This document shows, one piece after another, positions 54,964-64,000 of a stretch of 64,000 bases of DNA (position 1 is the stretch's first letter; every line of letters starts with the position of its first letter). Where the stretch lies: positions 341,046,649 to 341,110,648 of the forward strand of contig CM048751.1 in NCBI GenBank assembly GCA_026315105.1, written 5' to 3'. This DNA is from Locusta migratoria (lineage: Eukaryota; Arthropoda; Insecta; Orthoptera; Acrididae). The notes under the pieces were generated by a model, which was not told the DNA's origin, ran no database searches, and saw nothing but the letters and a program-made list of their open reading frames with translations. Made by a program: the position numbers and the translations under genes.

Positions 54964-55589
54964 ACAAATGTTCAAATGTGTGTTAAACTCATGGGACTTA
55001 CCTGAGGTGTCATCAGTCTCTAAACTTACAAACTAATTATAAAGTAGAATGATACTTTTACTACACAGCGGAGTGTGCGCTGATATGAAACTCCCTGGCA
55101 GATTAAAATTGTGTGCCGTAACGGGGACTTGAAACTGGGACCTTTGCCTTTCGCGGGCAGTTTCATATAAGCGCACACTCCGCTGCAGAGTGAAAGTTGA
55201 ATTATGTAAACATCCCTTAGGCTGTGGCTAAGCCATGTCTCTACCATATTCTTTGTTCCAGGAATGCTAGTTCTTCAAGTTTCGCAGGAGAACTTTTATG
55301 AAGTTTGGAAAGTAGAAAGCGAGGTACTGGCAGAAGTACTGTTGTGAGGACGGACCGTGAATCGTGTCGGGATAGCTCAGTGGAAGAGCGCTTGCCCGCG
55401 AAAGGGAAAGGTCCCAGATTCGTGTCCCGGTTCCGGTACACAATTTAATCTGCTAGAAATTTATAAACTACCTTATACTAAAGACAACACAAACACCCAT
55501 GCCCGAGGAAGGATTAGAACACCCGACGGGGAACGGCCTCGCGCATCGGAGTATAGCGCCTCAATGCGCTTGAGCACTCCGCCGCAGCG
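54964..55589 (-). repeat. SINE A split by a foldback SINE
   Basis: Perfect 8-bp duplications AATCAACG lie at 54956-54963 and 55590-55597. The 3' half (54964-55043) and 5' half (55461-55589) belong to one copy. The 417 bases between them are a separate insertion. Confidence 0.85.
55044..55460 (+). repeat. tRNA-derived SINE in foldback arrangement
   Basis: It is flanked by TTATAAA (55037-55043, 55461-55467). The right part is a tRNA-like unit on the plus strand (GGGATAGCTCAGTGG, A-box-like; CCAGATTCGTGTCCCGG, degenerate B-box; then ATTTAATCTGC). The left part (55060-55160) is the same unit inverted (AGATTAAAATTGTGTGCC, CCTTTGCCTTTCGCGGGCA). GCGCACACTCCGCTG occurs in both orientations. The arms could form a long hairpin. 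Confidence 0.75.
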
Positions 55590-55597
55590 AATCAACG

Positions 55598-55740
55598 GCA
55601 GTGCCATTCATTATTCACCACTAACATTACTCATGTGCGACTCGCCGATTACGATACACTTCGAATACAACCTGTGCCAATAAAGCTCGGTGAATAGTCC
55701 TATAACATTAACGTAGATGAACTATGAAATACAGTCAGTC
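55598..55740. other. Short unassigned stretch
   Basis: No feature was recognised. Confidence 0.4.
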
Positions 55741-55744
55741 CACT

Positions 55745-56720
55745 GTCCTTTGAAATAGTCACCTCCCATAACTATGTACCACCGAGCTCTGCGATTCATG
55801 TATTGGAAACTTTGCACGAAGTCTTCCTTTCGGATGGTATGCAAAGGCCTCGTCACGTTCCGTGGATGTCATGAACATCGTCAAATCTCTTTGCCTTCTA
55901 AGCGAGTTTAAGTCGAGGGAATAGGAAGAAGTCTGGAGAACTGAGGTATGGCGTGTATGGTGGATGTTCACATTGGACCACCCCTTTTTTGCCAGGTACT
56001 GTTTGACGATTTTGGTTGTATGTGGGCGAGCATGGTTGAGAACAATAAAACCAGGAACCTCGTTGTGCGCACTGGGGTCGTACTCTGCTTAGACGTTGCA
56101 TAGAACGGGTGAAAATTTCACCGTGCCTTCAGCATTCAACGTTTCCATCAAGTAGAAATTCCGTGTTGATAATGTCTTGACTGTCGAGAAAGGTGATGAC
56201 AATCGTTTTGATACGTGATTTTTGGCTCTGACTTTTCTCCGAGTAGGTGATGTTGGATAGCGCCATCCATGTTTTGCTGTTATGTTTCAGAGTCGTACCG
56301 GAGACACCAGATTTCATCTTCAATAACAATACGATTCAAGAAACTGTGTGTCGCATTCGCCGTTTCGGCAAAATTCTATGAAGCCTCTAAATGTGTCGTC
56401 AGTCAAGCGACGTGACACAATAGGATAACAAGTTTTCCTCTTCCAGAACTTCTGGGTAAAGGTTTGTCGCAAGGTTATCTGCATTTCATTCGCTACCGTG
56501 CGACGATAGTTCGTGATTACTGTCCTCGCTTTCTCAATGTTTTCGTCGCTGAAGGCGGTCGTCGGTCGACAACTACGGTCATTGTCAGAAGAACTCTCCC
56601 ACCCTCCTCGAAAACTGGCGATCCACTCGTTCACACACTTCGGTGCTTGATCCCCATAAACACGCACCAGCATCGCATGGGCTTGTATAGGTGTCTTGCC
56701 AAACTTAAAACTTTAAATTG
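55745..56720 (-). pseudogene. Mariner transposase, decayed
   Basis: From right to left the minus strand reads LVRVYGDQAPKCVNEWIASF and NDRSCRPTT, then SDENIEKARTVI and RRTVANEMQITL. This is the double helix-turn-helix DNA-binding half. The catalytic half is degenerate: HGWRYPTSPTRRKVRAK, GFIVLNHARPHTTKIVKQYL (block of the second Asp, here N-H-A-R-P-H), and EHPPYTPYLSSPDFFLFPRLK (the S-P-D-x-x-x-x-D-F-H-L-F block) near 55900-55960. The Asp before N-A-R-P-H is replaced, and three frame changes are present. The order and spacing are those of DD34D mariners. This copy is a different lineage from 6671-9235, judging by the conserved blocks. Confidence 0.8.
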
Positions 56721-56835
56721 ATCGTTTGCTCATTCATTGTCCTGTTGTCAGTTCAAAACCAACGCGTTTGAGAAGCACTTCATCCAACAGGACCAGCACG
56801 GAACACACACGATGCTCAACTGTACTACGGTGGAG

Positions 56836-57034
56836 CCGGCCGCGGTGGCCGAGGGGACTGAGGCGCTCCAGTCACGGTCTGCACGGCTACTACGGTCGGC
56901 GGTTCGAATCCCCCCTCGGGCATGGATATTTGTGCCGTCCTTAGTATAAGCTAGTTCGTATGTAGTTTGTAAGTTTAGGGACTGATGACCCCATAGTTGA
57001 GTCCCATAAGCTATACAAACATTTCAACATTTGA
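56836..57034 (+). repeat. SINE A, full-length
   Basis: Perfect 12-bp duplications ACTACGGTGGAG lie at 56824-56835 and 57035-57046. The head is CCGGCCGCGGTGGCCGAGG, the B-box GGTTCGAATCC, and the tail is complete. Confidence 0.92.
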
Positions 57035-57109
57035 ACTACGGTGGAGCAGGTTGTCAACCCCGGCCGCTACGCAGGTGCAGCGCTGTGATGCGCCTGCGTT
57101 GCTTCTACA

Positions 57110-59515
57110 TCTACATCTACATGGGATACTCTGCAAATCACATTTAAGTGCCTGGCAGAGGGTTCATCGAACCACAATTATACTATTTATCTCCCATTCC
57201 ATTCTCGAATAGCGCGTGGGAAGAAGGAACACCTGAATCTCTCTGTTCGAGCTCTGATTTCTCTTATTTTATTCTGATGATCATTTCTACCTATGTAAGT
57301 GGGAGTCAACAATATATTTTCGCATTCAGAGGAGAATGTTGGCCATTGGAGTTTCGCAAGTAACCCACGCCTCAGCGATAAGCGCCGTTGTTCTAATGAT
57401 TCCCATCCCAGATCCTGTATCATTTCCGTAACGCTGTCTCCCCTGTATCGTGACAATACGAAACGAGCTGCCCTTCTTTGGACTCTCTCGATGTCCTCCG
57501 TCAAACCCACCTGATAAGGATCCCACACTGGGCTGCAATACTCCAAAAATGGACGGACAAGCGCAGTGTATGCAGTTTCTTTAGTAGTTCTGTTGCATCT
57601 TTTAAGGATTCTGCCAATAAAACGCAGTCTCTGGTTCGCCTTTCCCACGATATTATCTACGTGTTCTTTCCAGTTTAAGTCTGAAGTAATAGTGATTCCT
57701 AGGTATTTTGTGGAGTTTACGGCCTTCACATTTGATTGATTTATGTTGTAAACAAAGTTTAACGGATTTCTTTTCGTACTCATGTGGACGACTTCACACT
57801 TCTCATTATTTAGAGTCAATTGCCAATTTTTACACCATACTGATATCTTATTCAGATCGTTCTGCAGTTGGTTTTGATCTTCAGATGATTTTACTAGACG
57901 GTAAATGACGGCGTCATCTGCAAACAACCTAAGAGAGCTACTTAGATTTTCCCCTAAATCGTTTATGTAAATAAGGAATAGCAGAGGACCAATAACACTA
58001 CCTTGTGGAACGCCCGATATCACCTCTGTTTTAGTCGATGCCTTACCATCGATTACCACGAACTGTGTCCTCTCTGACAAGAAATCCCCTATCCAATTGC
58101 AAATTTGGGGCGATATACCATAACCACGCAATTTGATTAAAAGCCGTTTGTGAGGTACGGTGTCAAAAGCTTTCTGGAAATCAAGAAATACGGAATCGAT
58201 TTGCGAACTTTTGTCGATAGCACCCATCACTTCGTGTGAATATAGAGCTAGTTGTGTTTCGCATGAACGATATTTTCTAAATCCGTGTTGACCTTGGGTC
58301 AATAGATCGTTCTGTTCGAGATAATTCATAATATTTGAATACAGGATATGTTCCAAAACCCTGCTGCAAATTGACGTCAATGAAATAGGCCTGTAGTTTA
58401 GTGTGTTACTCCTACTGCCTTTCTTGAATATAGGTGTGACCTGTGCAACTTTCCAATCTTTTGGTACAGATCCTTCTATGAGAGAGCGGTTGTATATGAC
58501 TGTTAAGTAAGGAGCTATCGCTTCAGCATAATCAGATAGAAATCTAATGGGTATACAATCCGGACCAGAAGACTTGTTCTTATTAAGTGATTTTAGTTGC
58601 TGCACTACTCCGATGATATCTACTTCTATGTTATTCATTACGGCATCTGTTCGTAATTCGAAATCTGGAATATTGGTTTCGTCTTCTTTAGTGAATGAGT
58701 TTCTAAAAGCTAAGTTTAGTAACTCTGCTTTAGTAGCGCTGTCATCGGCAGGATCGCCATTACTATCACGTAGTGAAGGTATTGTTTGTGACTTTCCCCG
58801 AGTATATTTAACATATGACCAAAATCTCTTTGGGTTTTCAGTCAAATTACGAGAAAGAGTTTCGTTGTGATAAATGTTGTAGGCATCTCGCATTGAAATC
58901 CTCGCTAAATTTCGAGCTTCTGAGTACAATCGCAAATCCTGGGGATTTCGTGTTCGTTTAAATTTAGTATGCCTTTTCCTTTGCTTTTGCAACAGTGTCC
59001 TGACCTGTTTTGTGTACCAAGGGGGATCGCCTCCTTCTTTTATTAATTTATTAGGTATAAAACTTTCAATTGCTGTCGATACCACTTCTTTGAATTTGAG
59101 CCACATCTGGTCTACACCTACGTTTAGTGTTAGAAACGAGTGGAAGCTGTCTTTCAAGAAGCAATGTATTTTGTTTCTATCTGCTTTCCTGAACAAATAT
59201 ACTTTGCGTTTATTTTTGGTAACTTTGGGACTTTCGATATTCAATTTCGCTACTACAGCTCTGTGTTCACTAATACCTGTATCCGTTTTGATGCTCATTA
59301 TGAGCTCAGGATTATTTGTTGCTAAGAGATCAAGTGTGTTTTCACATCCATTTACAATTCTAGTTGGCTCATGAACTACTTGTTCGAAGTAATTCTCAGA
59401 GAATGCGTTGAGTACAATTTCGGACGATGTTTTATGCCTACCTCCTGATTTGAAAATATAATTTCGCCAACAGATCGAGGGTAAATTAAAATCACTGACT
59501 TCATTCACCGAACTT
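57110..59515 (-). mobile_element. CR1/Daphne-like LINE, 5'-truncated, coding region intact
   Basis: The 3' end is the short repeat CTACATCTACATCTACATG (plus strand, 57110-57130), i.e. a (TAGATG)n tail on the coding strand. The body runs to about 59515, where homology stops inside the endonuclease. The same 3' end (TTTGCAGAGTATCTATGTAG, TGGATTGCAGAGTGTGTATG) is found on two neighbouring copies to the right. The element is therefore a 2.4-kb truncated insertion. Confidence 0.88.
57187..59508 (-). CDS. LINE ORF2 fragment: endonuclease end, reverse transcriptase
   Basis: 773 codons without a stop. The frame begins inside the endonuclease (DFNLPSICW at residues 6-14; SEHRAVVAKL near 83, the S-D-H block) and has no genuine ATG: the annotated first codon is GTG, and the true start is lost with the 5' end. 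The reverse transcriptase follows with NKSSGPDCIP, VTPIFKKGSR-NYRPIS, FLDFQKAFDTVPHKRLL, SGVPQGSVIGPLLFL and LRLFADDAVIYR. The catalytic Asp pair lies near residue 530. The C-terminus has VNSTKYLGITITSDLNWKEH, FLEYCSPVWDPY and EDIERVQRRAARFVLSRY. The enzyme nicks DNA and copies the LINE RNA from the nick. It lacks RNase H. All catalytic blocks of the polymerase are intact, so this copy is recent, but without its 5' end it is not expected to be autonomous. Confidence 0.85.
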   Translation of the reverse strand: MNEVSDFNLPSICWRNYIFKSGGRHKTSSEIVLNAFSENYFEQVVHEPTRIVNGCENTLDLLATNNPELIMSIKTDTGISEHRAVVAKLNIESPKVTKNKRKVYLFRKADRNKIHCFLKDSFHSFLTLNVGVDQMWLKFKEVVSTAIESFIPNKLIKEGGDPPWYTKQVRTLLQKQRKRHTKFKRTRNPQDLRLYSEARNLARISMRDAYNIYHNETLSRNLTENPKRFWSYVKYTRGKSQTIPSLRDSNGDPADDSATKAELLNLAFRNSFTKEDETNIPDFELRTDAVMNNIEVDIIGVVQQLKSLNKNKSSGPDCIPIRFLSDYAEAIAPYLTVIYNRSLIEGSVPKDWKVAQVTPIFKKGSRSNTLNYRPISLTSICSRVLEHILYSNIMNYLEQNDLLTQGQHGFRKYRSCETQLALYSHEVMGAIDKSSQIDSVFLDFQKAFDTVPHKRLLIKLRGYGISPQICNWIGDFLSERTQFVVIDGKASTKTEVISGVPQGSVIGPLLFLIYINDLGENLSSSLRLFADDAVIYRLVKSSEDQNQLQNDLNKISVWCKNWQLTLNNEKCEVVHMSTKRNPLNFVYNINQSNVKAVNSTKYLGITITSDLNWKEHVDNIVGKANQRLRFIGRILKRCNRTTKETAYTALVRPFLEYCSPVWDPYQVGLTEDIERVQRRAARFVLSRYRGDSVTEMIQDLGWESLEQRRLSLRRGLLAKLQWPTFSSECENILLTPTYIGRNDHQNKIREIRARTERFRCSFFPRAIREWNGR

Positions 59516-59574
59516 AATTATTGCAGGTTGAATATTGTGATTTACATGAAGATATGAGACATGCATTATTTATA

Positions 59575-60705
59575 AGTGCTCATACGGCCTTTGAAGTGGT
59601 AAGTGTCATCGACAAGGGATCTCAAATCGATTCCATATTTGTGGATTTCCGGAAGGCTTTTGGCCATGTACCCCACAAGGGCTTCTAATGAAATTGCGTG
59701 CTTATGGAATATCTCCCCAATTGTGCGACTGGATTCACGATTTCCTATCAGAAAGGACATAGTTCGTTGTAATGACTGTAAGTTATCGAGTAAAACAGAA
59801 GTGTTATCTGGCGTTCTCCAGGGAAACGTTATAGGTCCCCTACTCTTATTTGTATTTATAAACGATTTAGGAGACAATCTGAATAGCTCCCTTAGACTTT
59901 TCGCGGATGATGCTGTCGTTTATCGGTTAGTGAAGTCAACAGGGGACAAAAAGCAACTGCAAAGCGATTTAGATAAAATTTCTACATGGTGCGAAAATTG
60001 GCAATTGACACTAAATAAAGAAAAGTGTGACCACATGACCACTAAAAGAAATCTGCTGAACTTCAATTACACTATAAATCAAACCTTAAGGTCGTAAATT
60101 CTACCAAATACCTAGGAGTTACAATTACGAATAACTTTGACTGGAGAGAACACACAGAAAATATTGTGGGGTAGGCGAATCAGAGGATACGTTTCATTGG
60201 CAGAACGCTTCGAAGATGCACCAGCTCCACCAAAGAGACTGGCTACATCACACTTGTGCGTCCTCTCATGGAGTACTGTGCCCATTGTGGGACCCTCACC
60301 AGGTGGGACTGACGGAAGATATTGAGAAAGTTCAGAGAAGGGCAGCTCGTTTTGTTTTATCACGTTACGGGGGGAAAGCGTCACGGAAATGTTGAACGAA
60401 TTGGAGTGGATATCATTAAAAGAAAGACGTTATTTATTGCGGCGTGATCTGTTTGCGAAATTTCAATCACCGACTTTTAAATCTGAATGTGAAACTATTT
60501 TGCTAGCACCCACCTACTTAGGGAGACATGATCATCCCAATAAAATAAGAGAAATCAGATAGAAAACAGAACGATTTAGGTGTTCTTTCTTCCCGCGCGT
60601 TATTAGAGAATGGAACGGTAGAGAAAAGTTATGAAATTGGTTAATGAACCCTCTGCCAGGCACGTAATGTGATTTGCAGAGTATCTATGTAGATGTAGAA
60701 GAAAA
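59575..60705 (+). pseudogene. Second CR1/Daphne-like LINE copy, decayed
   Basis: Opposite in orientation to the copy on the left. Plus frames show QIDSIFVDFRKAFGHVPHK and GISPQLCDWIHDFLSE (out of frame), then SSKTEVLSGVLQGNVIGPLL, LRLFADDAVVYRLVKSTGD (catalytic F-A-D-D near 59900), WCENWQLTLNKEKCDH and YLGVTITNNFDW, then DIEKVQRRAARFVLSRYG. The 3' end reads CTCTGCCAGGCACGTAATG and GCAGAGTATCTATGTAGATG. At least four frame changes separate the blocks, so this copy is much older than the one at 57110-59515. Confidence 0.8.
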
Positions 60706-60935
60706 CGCAGTTGTTGACTAACCACAAAATGTCTAAACAGTAGTAGATGTAACAATAACGTTGAAAGATAATTTCCAAAACCTTAGTTTCCCAGATCTCC
60801 TTAATAAAAGAACGTTTATACTTCATGCATCTCAACGCACTGCATCAGCGCGGCTTTAGGAAGCCTCGTTAGTACGAAACCGAGCTTGCCTTTTTCTCTC
60901 GTGACATCTTGCGTGTTTATGGATGAAGGGCAATA
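60706..60935. other. Short unassigned stretch
   Basis: No feature was recognised between two LINE copies. Confidence 0.4.
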
Positions 60936-61229
60936 GGCAGAATGCATATTTCTAGATTTTCGAGAGGCGTTTGACACGATACCGCACTACAGACTGCTAA
61001 CGAAGGTACGAGCTTGTGCACTCGGTAGCCAAATATGTGAGTGGCTCGAAGATAAGTAATAGAACCCAGTACGTTGCCCTCGATGGCGAGTGTTCATCAG
61101 AGACTAAGGTATCGTCAGGGGTGTACCAGTGAATTGTGTTGGACCGCTATTATTTTCTATCTATATAAATGATCTGACGGAAAGAGTGCGTGCAATCGCG
61201 GCTGTTTGCTGATGATGCTGTGGTGTACA

Positions 61230-61425
61230 AATGATCAAATGTTTGTAAAGGTTATGGGACTTAACTACGGGGTCATCAGTCCCTAAACTTACAAACTACT
61301 TATGAACTACTTACGAACTAGGACGGCACAAATATCCATGCCCAAGGGGGGATTCGAACCCCCGACCGTAGTGGCCGTGCAGACCTTGACTGAAGCACCT
61401 CAGTCTCCTCGGCCACCGCGGCCGG
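61230..61425 (-). repeat. SINE A inserted in the third LINE copy
   Basis: Flanks CTGTGGTGTACA (61218-61229) and CTGTAGTGTACA (61426-61437) match at 11 of 12 bases. It splits the LINE just after the catalytic FADD box. Full-length, with inverse B-box GGATTCGAACCCCC. Confidence 0.9.
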
Positions 61426-61778
61426 CTGTAGTGTACAGGAGGGTGTCGTCATTGCATTAAAGCAGTACGATGCAGGATGACTTGGACCAAATTTTTAGAT
61501 GGTGTGAGGAATGGCAACTAGCGGTAAGTGTAGAGAAACTGCGGTGACGCACATGAGTAGGAGAAACAATCCCGCAATGTTATAATACAGCATTATTTGT
61601 GTGCCGCTTGACAGAGTCGCGTCAGTTAAATACCTAGGCGTAACGCTGCACAATTATATGAAATAGAACGAACATATAAGGACAGTCGTGGGAAAGGCGA
61701 GTGGTCGACTTTGGTTTATTGGGAGAATTCTGGGAAGGAAACGCTTATACGACCCCGTCTTGAGTATTGCTCAAGTGT

Positions 61779-61989
61779 TAAAGGCACAGAACATTTGGGA
61801 CAACCAGACCCGAAGAAATTGTGTCTAATAAATAACTGGTAAAGGGACTCCTTGCACTGTTCAAGGGTACTGGTTGGCTATACTAGATATACAGGGAGCG
61901 ATACCGCACAATAAACTTAGTTTCGGTGCGGGCAGTGGCAGGTTGGACCAAGACTGTTTTGGCTTCCCTGAGAAAATCAAGTCAAATCA
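61779..61989 (+). mobile_element. LINE A, 211-bp 3' tail inserted in the third LINE copy
   Basis: Perfect 13-bp duplications ATTGCTCAAGTGT lie at 61766-61778 and 61990-62002. The insert repeats the inverse of about 50207-50410 (AGAACATTTGGGACAACCAG, GACTGTTTTGGCTTCCCTGAG) and ends in an ATCA-rich tail. It is a strongly 5'-truncated target-primed insertion. Confidence 0.9.
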
Positions 61990-62425
61990 ATTGCTCAAGT
62001 GTTTGGGATCCCCATCAGATCGATTTATAGGAAGACACAGAGACATTTCAGAGGCGGACGGCGTGGTTTGTAACTGGAAGATTCGATCAATGCGCGAGTG
62101 TTACTGAAATGCTTCGGGAAATCAAATGGAAGTTTCTGGAGGGGAGGCGACATTCTTTTCGAGAAGCACTGTTGAAGAAATTTAGAGGGCCAGAATTTGA
62201 GGCGGACTGCAGAACGATTCTACTGATGCTAACCTACATTCCACGTTAGGACCACAAGGATAAGATTAGAGAGACTAGGGCTCGTACGGATACGTACAAA
62301 CATTCGTTTTTCCCTCGTTCTTTATGGGAGTGGAACAGGAAAGCAAGTAACTAGTAGTGGTAGTGAGTACCCTCCGCCACGCACCTTTTGGTGGATTGCA
62401 GAGTGTGTATGTAGATGTAGATCTC

Positions 62426-62655
62426 TAATCTTCCCACGATAAGTTATACTGTTCTTGACTTTGATTTCTGTACTACCTACATTACAATTTTCAATTCTGT
62501 ATGCTCGATCTTTTGGTACTTTCATATTTGTTTCTAGTTTACGTCCCTAGAACTATCTGACATTCACTTTCCATTTCGTTCGCTCTACTCTTTGCTCTAA
62601 CTACATTTATTGTAGGCACAAGTCTAAAACCAAACTCTGTCCTAAACTCGGCTCA
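62426..62655. other. Short unassigned stretch
   Basis: No feature was recognised. Confidence 0.4.
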
Positions 62656-62930
62656 GCAGGTTCCGACCGGCCACCGTGTCAACGGATGCAGTATGGAGGC
62701 AGACGTGGTCAGCGTCCCACACTCCCGGCAGTTGCGGTGGTTTTCTTGACCGGAGCCACTACTTCTCAATTAAGAAGCTTCTCAGTTGGCCTCACAACGG
62801 CTAAGTAGACCCCCAGCTTACCAACAACGCTGTGCAGACCCAGATGATGACCCCTCCATGTACAAGCCAAGGCAGACAGAGTTTAGCGGGACCCACTGCG
62901 TTACCCCTTTGGAGTTCTAGGCACAACCTA
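62656..62930. repeat. Dispersed repeat, possibly a 5S-rRNA-related SINE
   Basis: It contains TTCCGACCGGCCACCGTGTC, CCGGAGCCACTACTTCTCAA and TTGGCCTCACAACGGCTAAG. From memory these belong to an insect repeat whose end resembles an inverted 5S rRNA. The segment GATGACCCCTCCATGTACAAGCC is a degenerate match to the inverted 5S internal region (CACCCATCCAAGT). The link to 5S is from memory and weak in this copy. Confidence 0.4.
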
Positions 62931-63293
62931 ACAAAATTCCCCGAAATTCAAGCAAAACCATAATTCTCTCAAATTTCAGTTTGAGCTGTTCGTTTTTATT
63001 TGGTGTATCAATAAATTTACAAGCATCAAAAATAAATAAAAGCAATCTACATTTGATAAATTTATATTCATGGAATAATTACTACAAAAATATTAGTTTG
63101 GCTAAAAATCCCAAAAACTGGGAAAGCTACAGACATGATTTATTCAGGAAGTAATATATACGGGGACAAAAGGGAGGAAGATATTTAAAGAAACCGTACT
63201 TTCTTAGGATAACTGAACTAGTATCATATGGTGATAACGAAAATAAGACGTTTCTGCACTTGTAGCTCCGAAGAATAGTATTGGAGTGAAAAT
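62931..63293. other. Unassigned AT-rich stretch
   Basis: I found no gene or recognisable repeat. Confidence 0.45.
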
Positions 63294-63383
63294 TCAAAAT
63301 GTTCAAATGTTTGTAAATCTGTGGGACTTAACTACTGTGGTTATCAGTTCCTACGCTTACAGACTAGTTAAACCAACTTCAAT

Positions 63384-63430
<47 letters not shown>
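63294..63430 (-). repeat. SINE A 3' half ending in a (CA)n tract
   Basis: The tail AAATGTTCAAATGTTTGTAAA through CTTACAGACTAGTTAAACC is recognisable up to about 63385. It then runs into about twenty CA units (63389-63429). The tRNA-like head is absent, so either the copy is truncated or the microsatellite has replaced the body. Confidence 0.75.
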
Positions 63431-63431
<1 letters not shown>

Positions 63432-64000
63432 ACTGTAACGATGAGAATATTTGTACGTGAAGTGATAAAGGGCAGTATCGAAACAGTCTAATGACTGATG
63501 TCCTGACAGTAGAATCCAGGAAATTAATTTTGTCTTTCGTTAGTAGCGCCTTAACAATGTAATAGTCATCGGTGCAAAGCAGCTCACCATCAGAAGACTG
63601 AACAATAAATTTCCAGTTACAGTTATTTTCTTCCTATATCTCACGGACTAGTTATCGCAGTATCGATTACAAATACTCACGTTCTTTGAACTGTTCTGTC
63701 TATGATATTTAGCTACAGCATGGACAAAAGTTTCTGGGAGAAACGGCCAGTCAGCGTTAGCGTGGAATGCAGATACGCTGGCTGTTAACTTTTGAAACGA
63801 GACTGTTTCCGGTGCTTCGTCGTGTCCATACGGCTGACTGGCGCTAAATGCGGCTGCCGCGGCTTTGATGCCGTGCTAGATACTTCTATTTATAGACGTT
63901 ATCCGAAGGGATTGTTGACACGCAAGGCCATTGGATTAGATCATTCGTGAAGTGCTCGCATACCACGGCTAAATATTTGAGCAATTCGTATCGCTAAACT
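63431..64000. other. Unassigned stretch to the window edge
   Basis: I saw no gene or recognisable repeat here. Confidence 0.45.

Larger units (their letters stand above)
60936..62425 (+). pseudogene. Third CR1/Daphne-like LINE copy, twice interrupted
   Basis: Plus frames show FLDFREAFDTIPHYRLLTKV near 60952-61010, VSSGVYQ-IVLDRYYFLSI-INDL (degenerate), LFADDAVVY near 61200-61228 (catalytic F-A-D-D kept), then after a SINE insertion VIALKQYDAG, WCEEWQLAVSVEKL and VKYLGVTLHNYMK. After LRPRLEYCSSV a second insertion interrupts at 61779-61989. Frames resume with RFDQCASVTEMLREIKWKFL, RHSFREALLKKFRGPEFE, TDTYKHSFFPRSLWEWNRK. The 3' end is ACTAGTAGTGGTAGTGAGTAC, CCGCCACGCACC and TGTATGTAGATGTAGAT. 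It is a diverged subfamily compared with the other two copies; the 3' fragment at 41969-42052 belongs with it. Confidence 0.78.

Noticed and set aside
55368..55440. Possible tRNA gene (GGGATAGCTCAGTGG ... ATTCGTGTCCC)
   Set aside because: It lies inside a foldback SINE, with an inverted partner on the left. The T-arm is degenerate, and no discriminator or CCA context supports a functional tRNA. The SINE A heads elsewhere were rejected as tRNA genes for the same reason.
1..64000. CRISPR array or bacterial-type defence system
   Set aside because: No regularly spaced direct repeats are present. The whole window has eukaryotic retroelement and DNA-transposon content.

Overview
The window looks like intergenic chromatin from a large, repeat-rich arthropod genome, most likely a polyneopteran insect such as a grasshopper. 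That placement rests on SINE families I recognise from such genomes and on the mix of mariner, Penelope-like and CR1/Daphne-like elements. I could not search a database. I see no convincing host protein-coding gene, rRNA gene, functional tRNA gene or CRISPR array. Almost everything that can be recognised is transposable-element sequence, most of it broken by frameshifts and stops. The only long intact reading frame is a 773-residue LINE polyprotein fragment at 57187-59508 (-).

Left third (1-16900): a tRNA-derived SINE split by a small insertion (1846-2217); a hAT remnant with terminal inverted repeats (TIRs) and a BED-finger remnant (2454-3786); a Tc1-like remnant carrying a SINE (about 3990-5200); a mariner whose TIRs (6671 and 9235) enclose a Penelope-like fragment and a Mutator-like fragment; a LINE tail (about 11345-11710); a P-element-like THAP transposase remnant (12491-14720); and a MITE (14788-15078).

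Middle (16900-39700): a nested stack. A non-LTR element, here called LINE X (+), holds a Harbinger element (16910-19351, TTA duplication) near its 5' part. It is then split inside ORF2 by a Gypsy element (20868-37731, -). The Gypsy's upstream LTR is in turn split by an 11.16-kb element (26106-37262). That element has about 1.86-kb terminal inverted repeats of roughly 96% identity and carries at least four SINE insertions in its core. Removing each layer restores the layer beneath: the LTR rejoins, and the LINE X reading frame continues across the Gypsy site. This undescribed long-TIR (or head-to-head dimeric) element is the most interesting object in the window.

Right third (39700-64000): a Tc1 N-terminal fragment (39080-39690), an internally deleted Copia with a perfect 5-bp duplication (43310-45231), several LINE fragments of at least five lineages, a mariner (about 55745-56720), and three copies of one CR1/Daphne-like LINE (57110-62425). 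The third copy has itself received a SINE and a 211-bp LINE tail. About a dozen copies of one SINE family (SINE A) are scattered through the window, most with clear target-site duplications, so they give relative insertion ages.

The genes form no pathway. They are independent mobile-element genes, and the information lies in the order of insertions.
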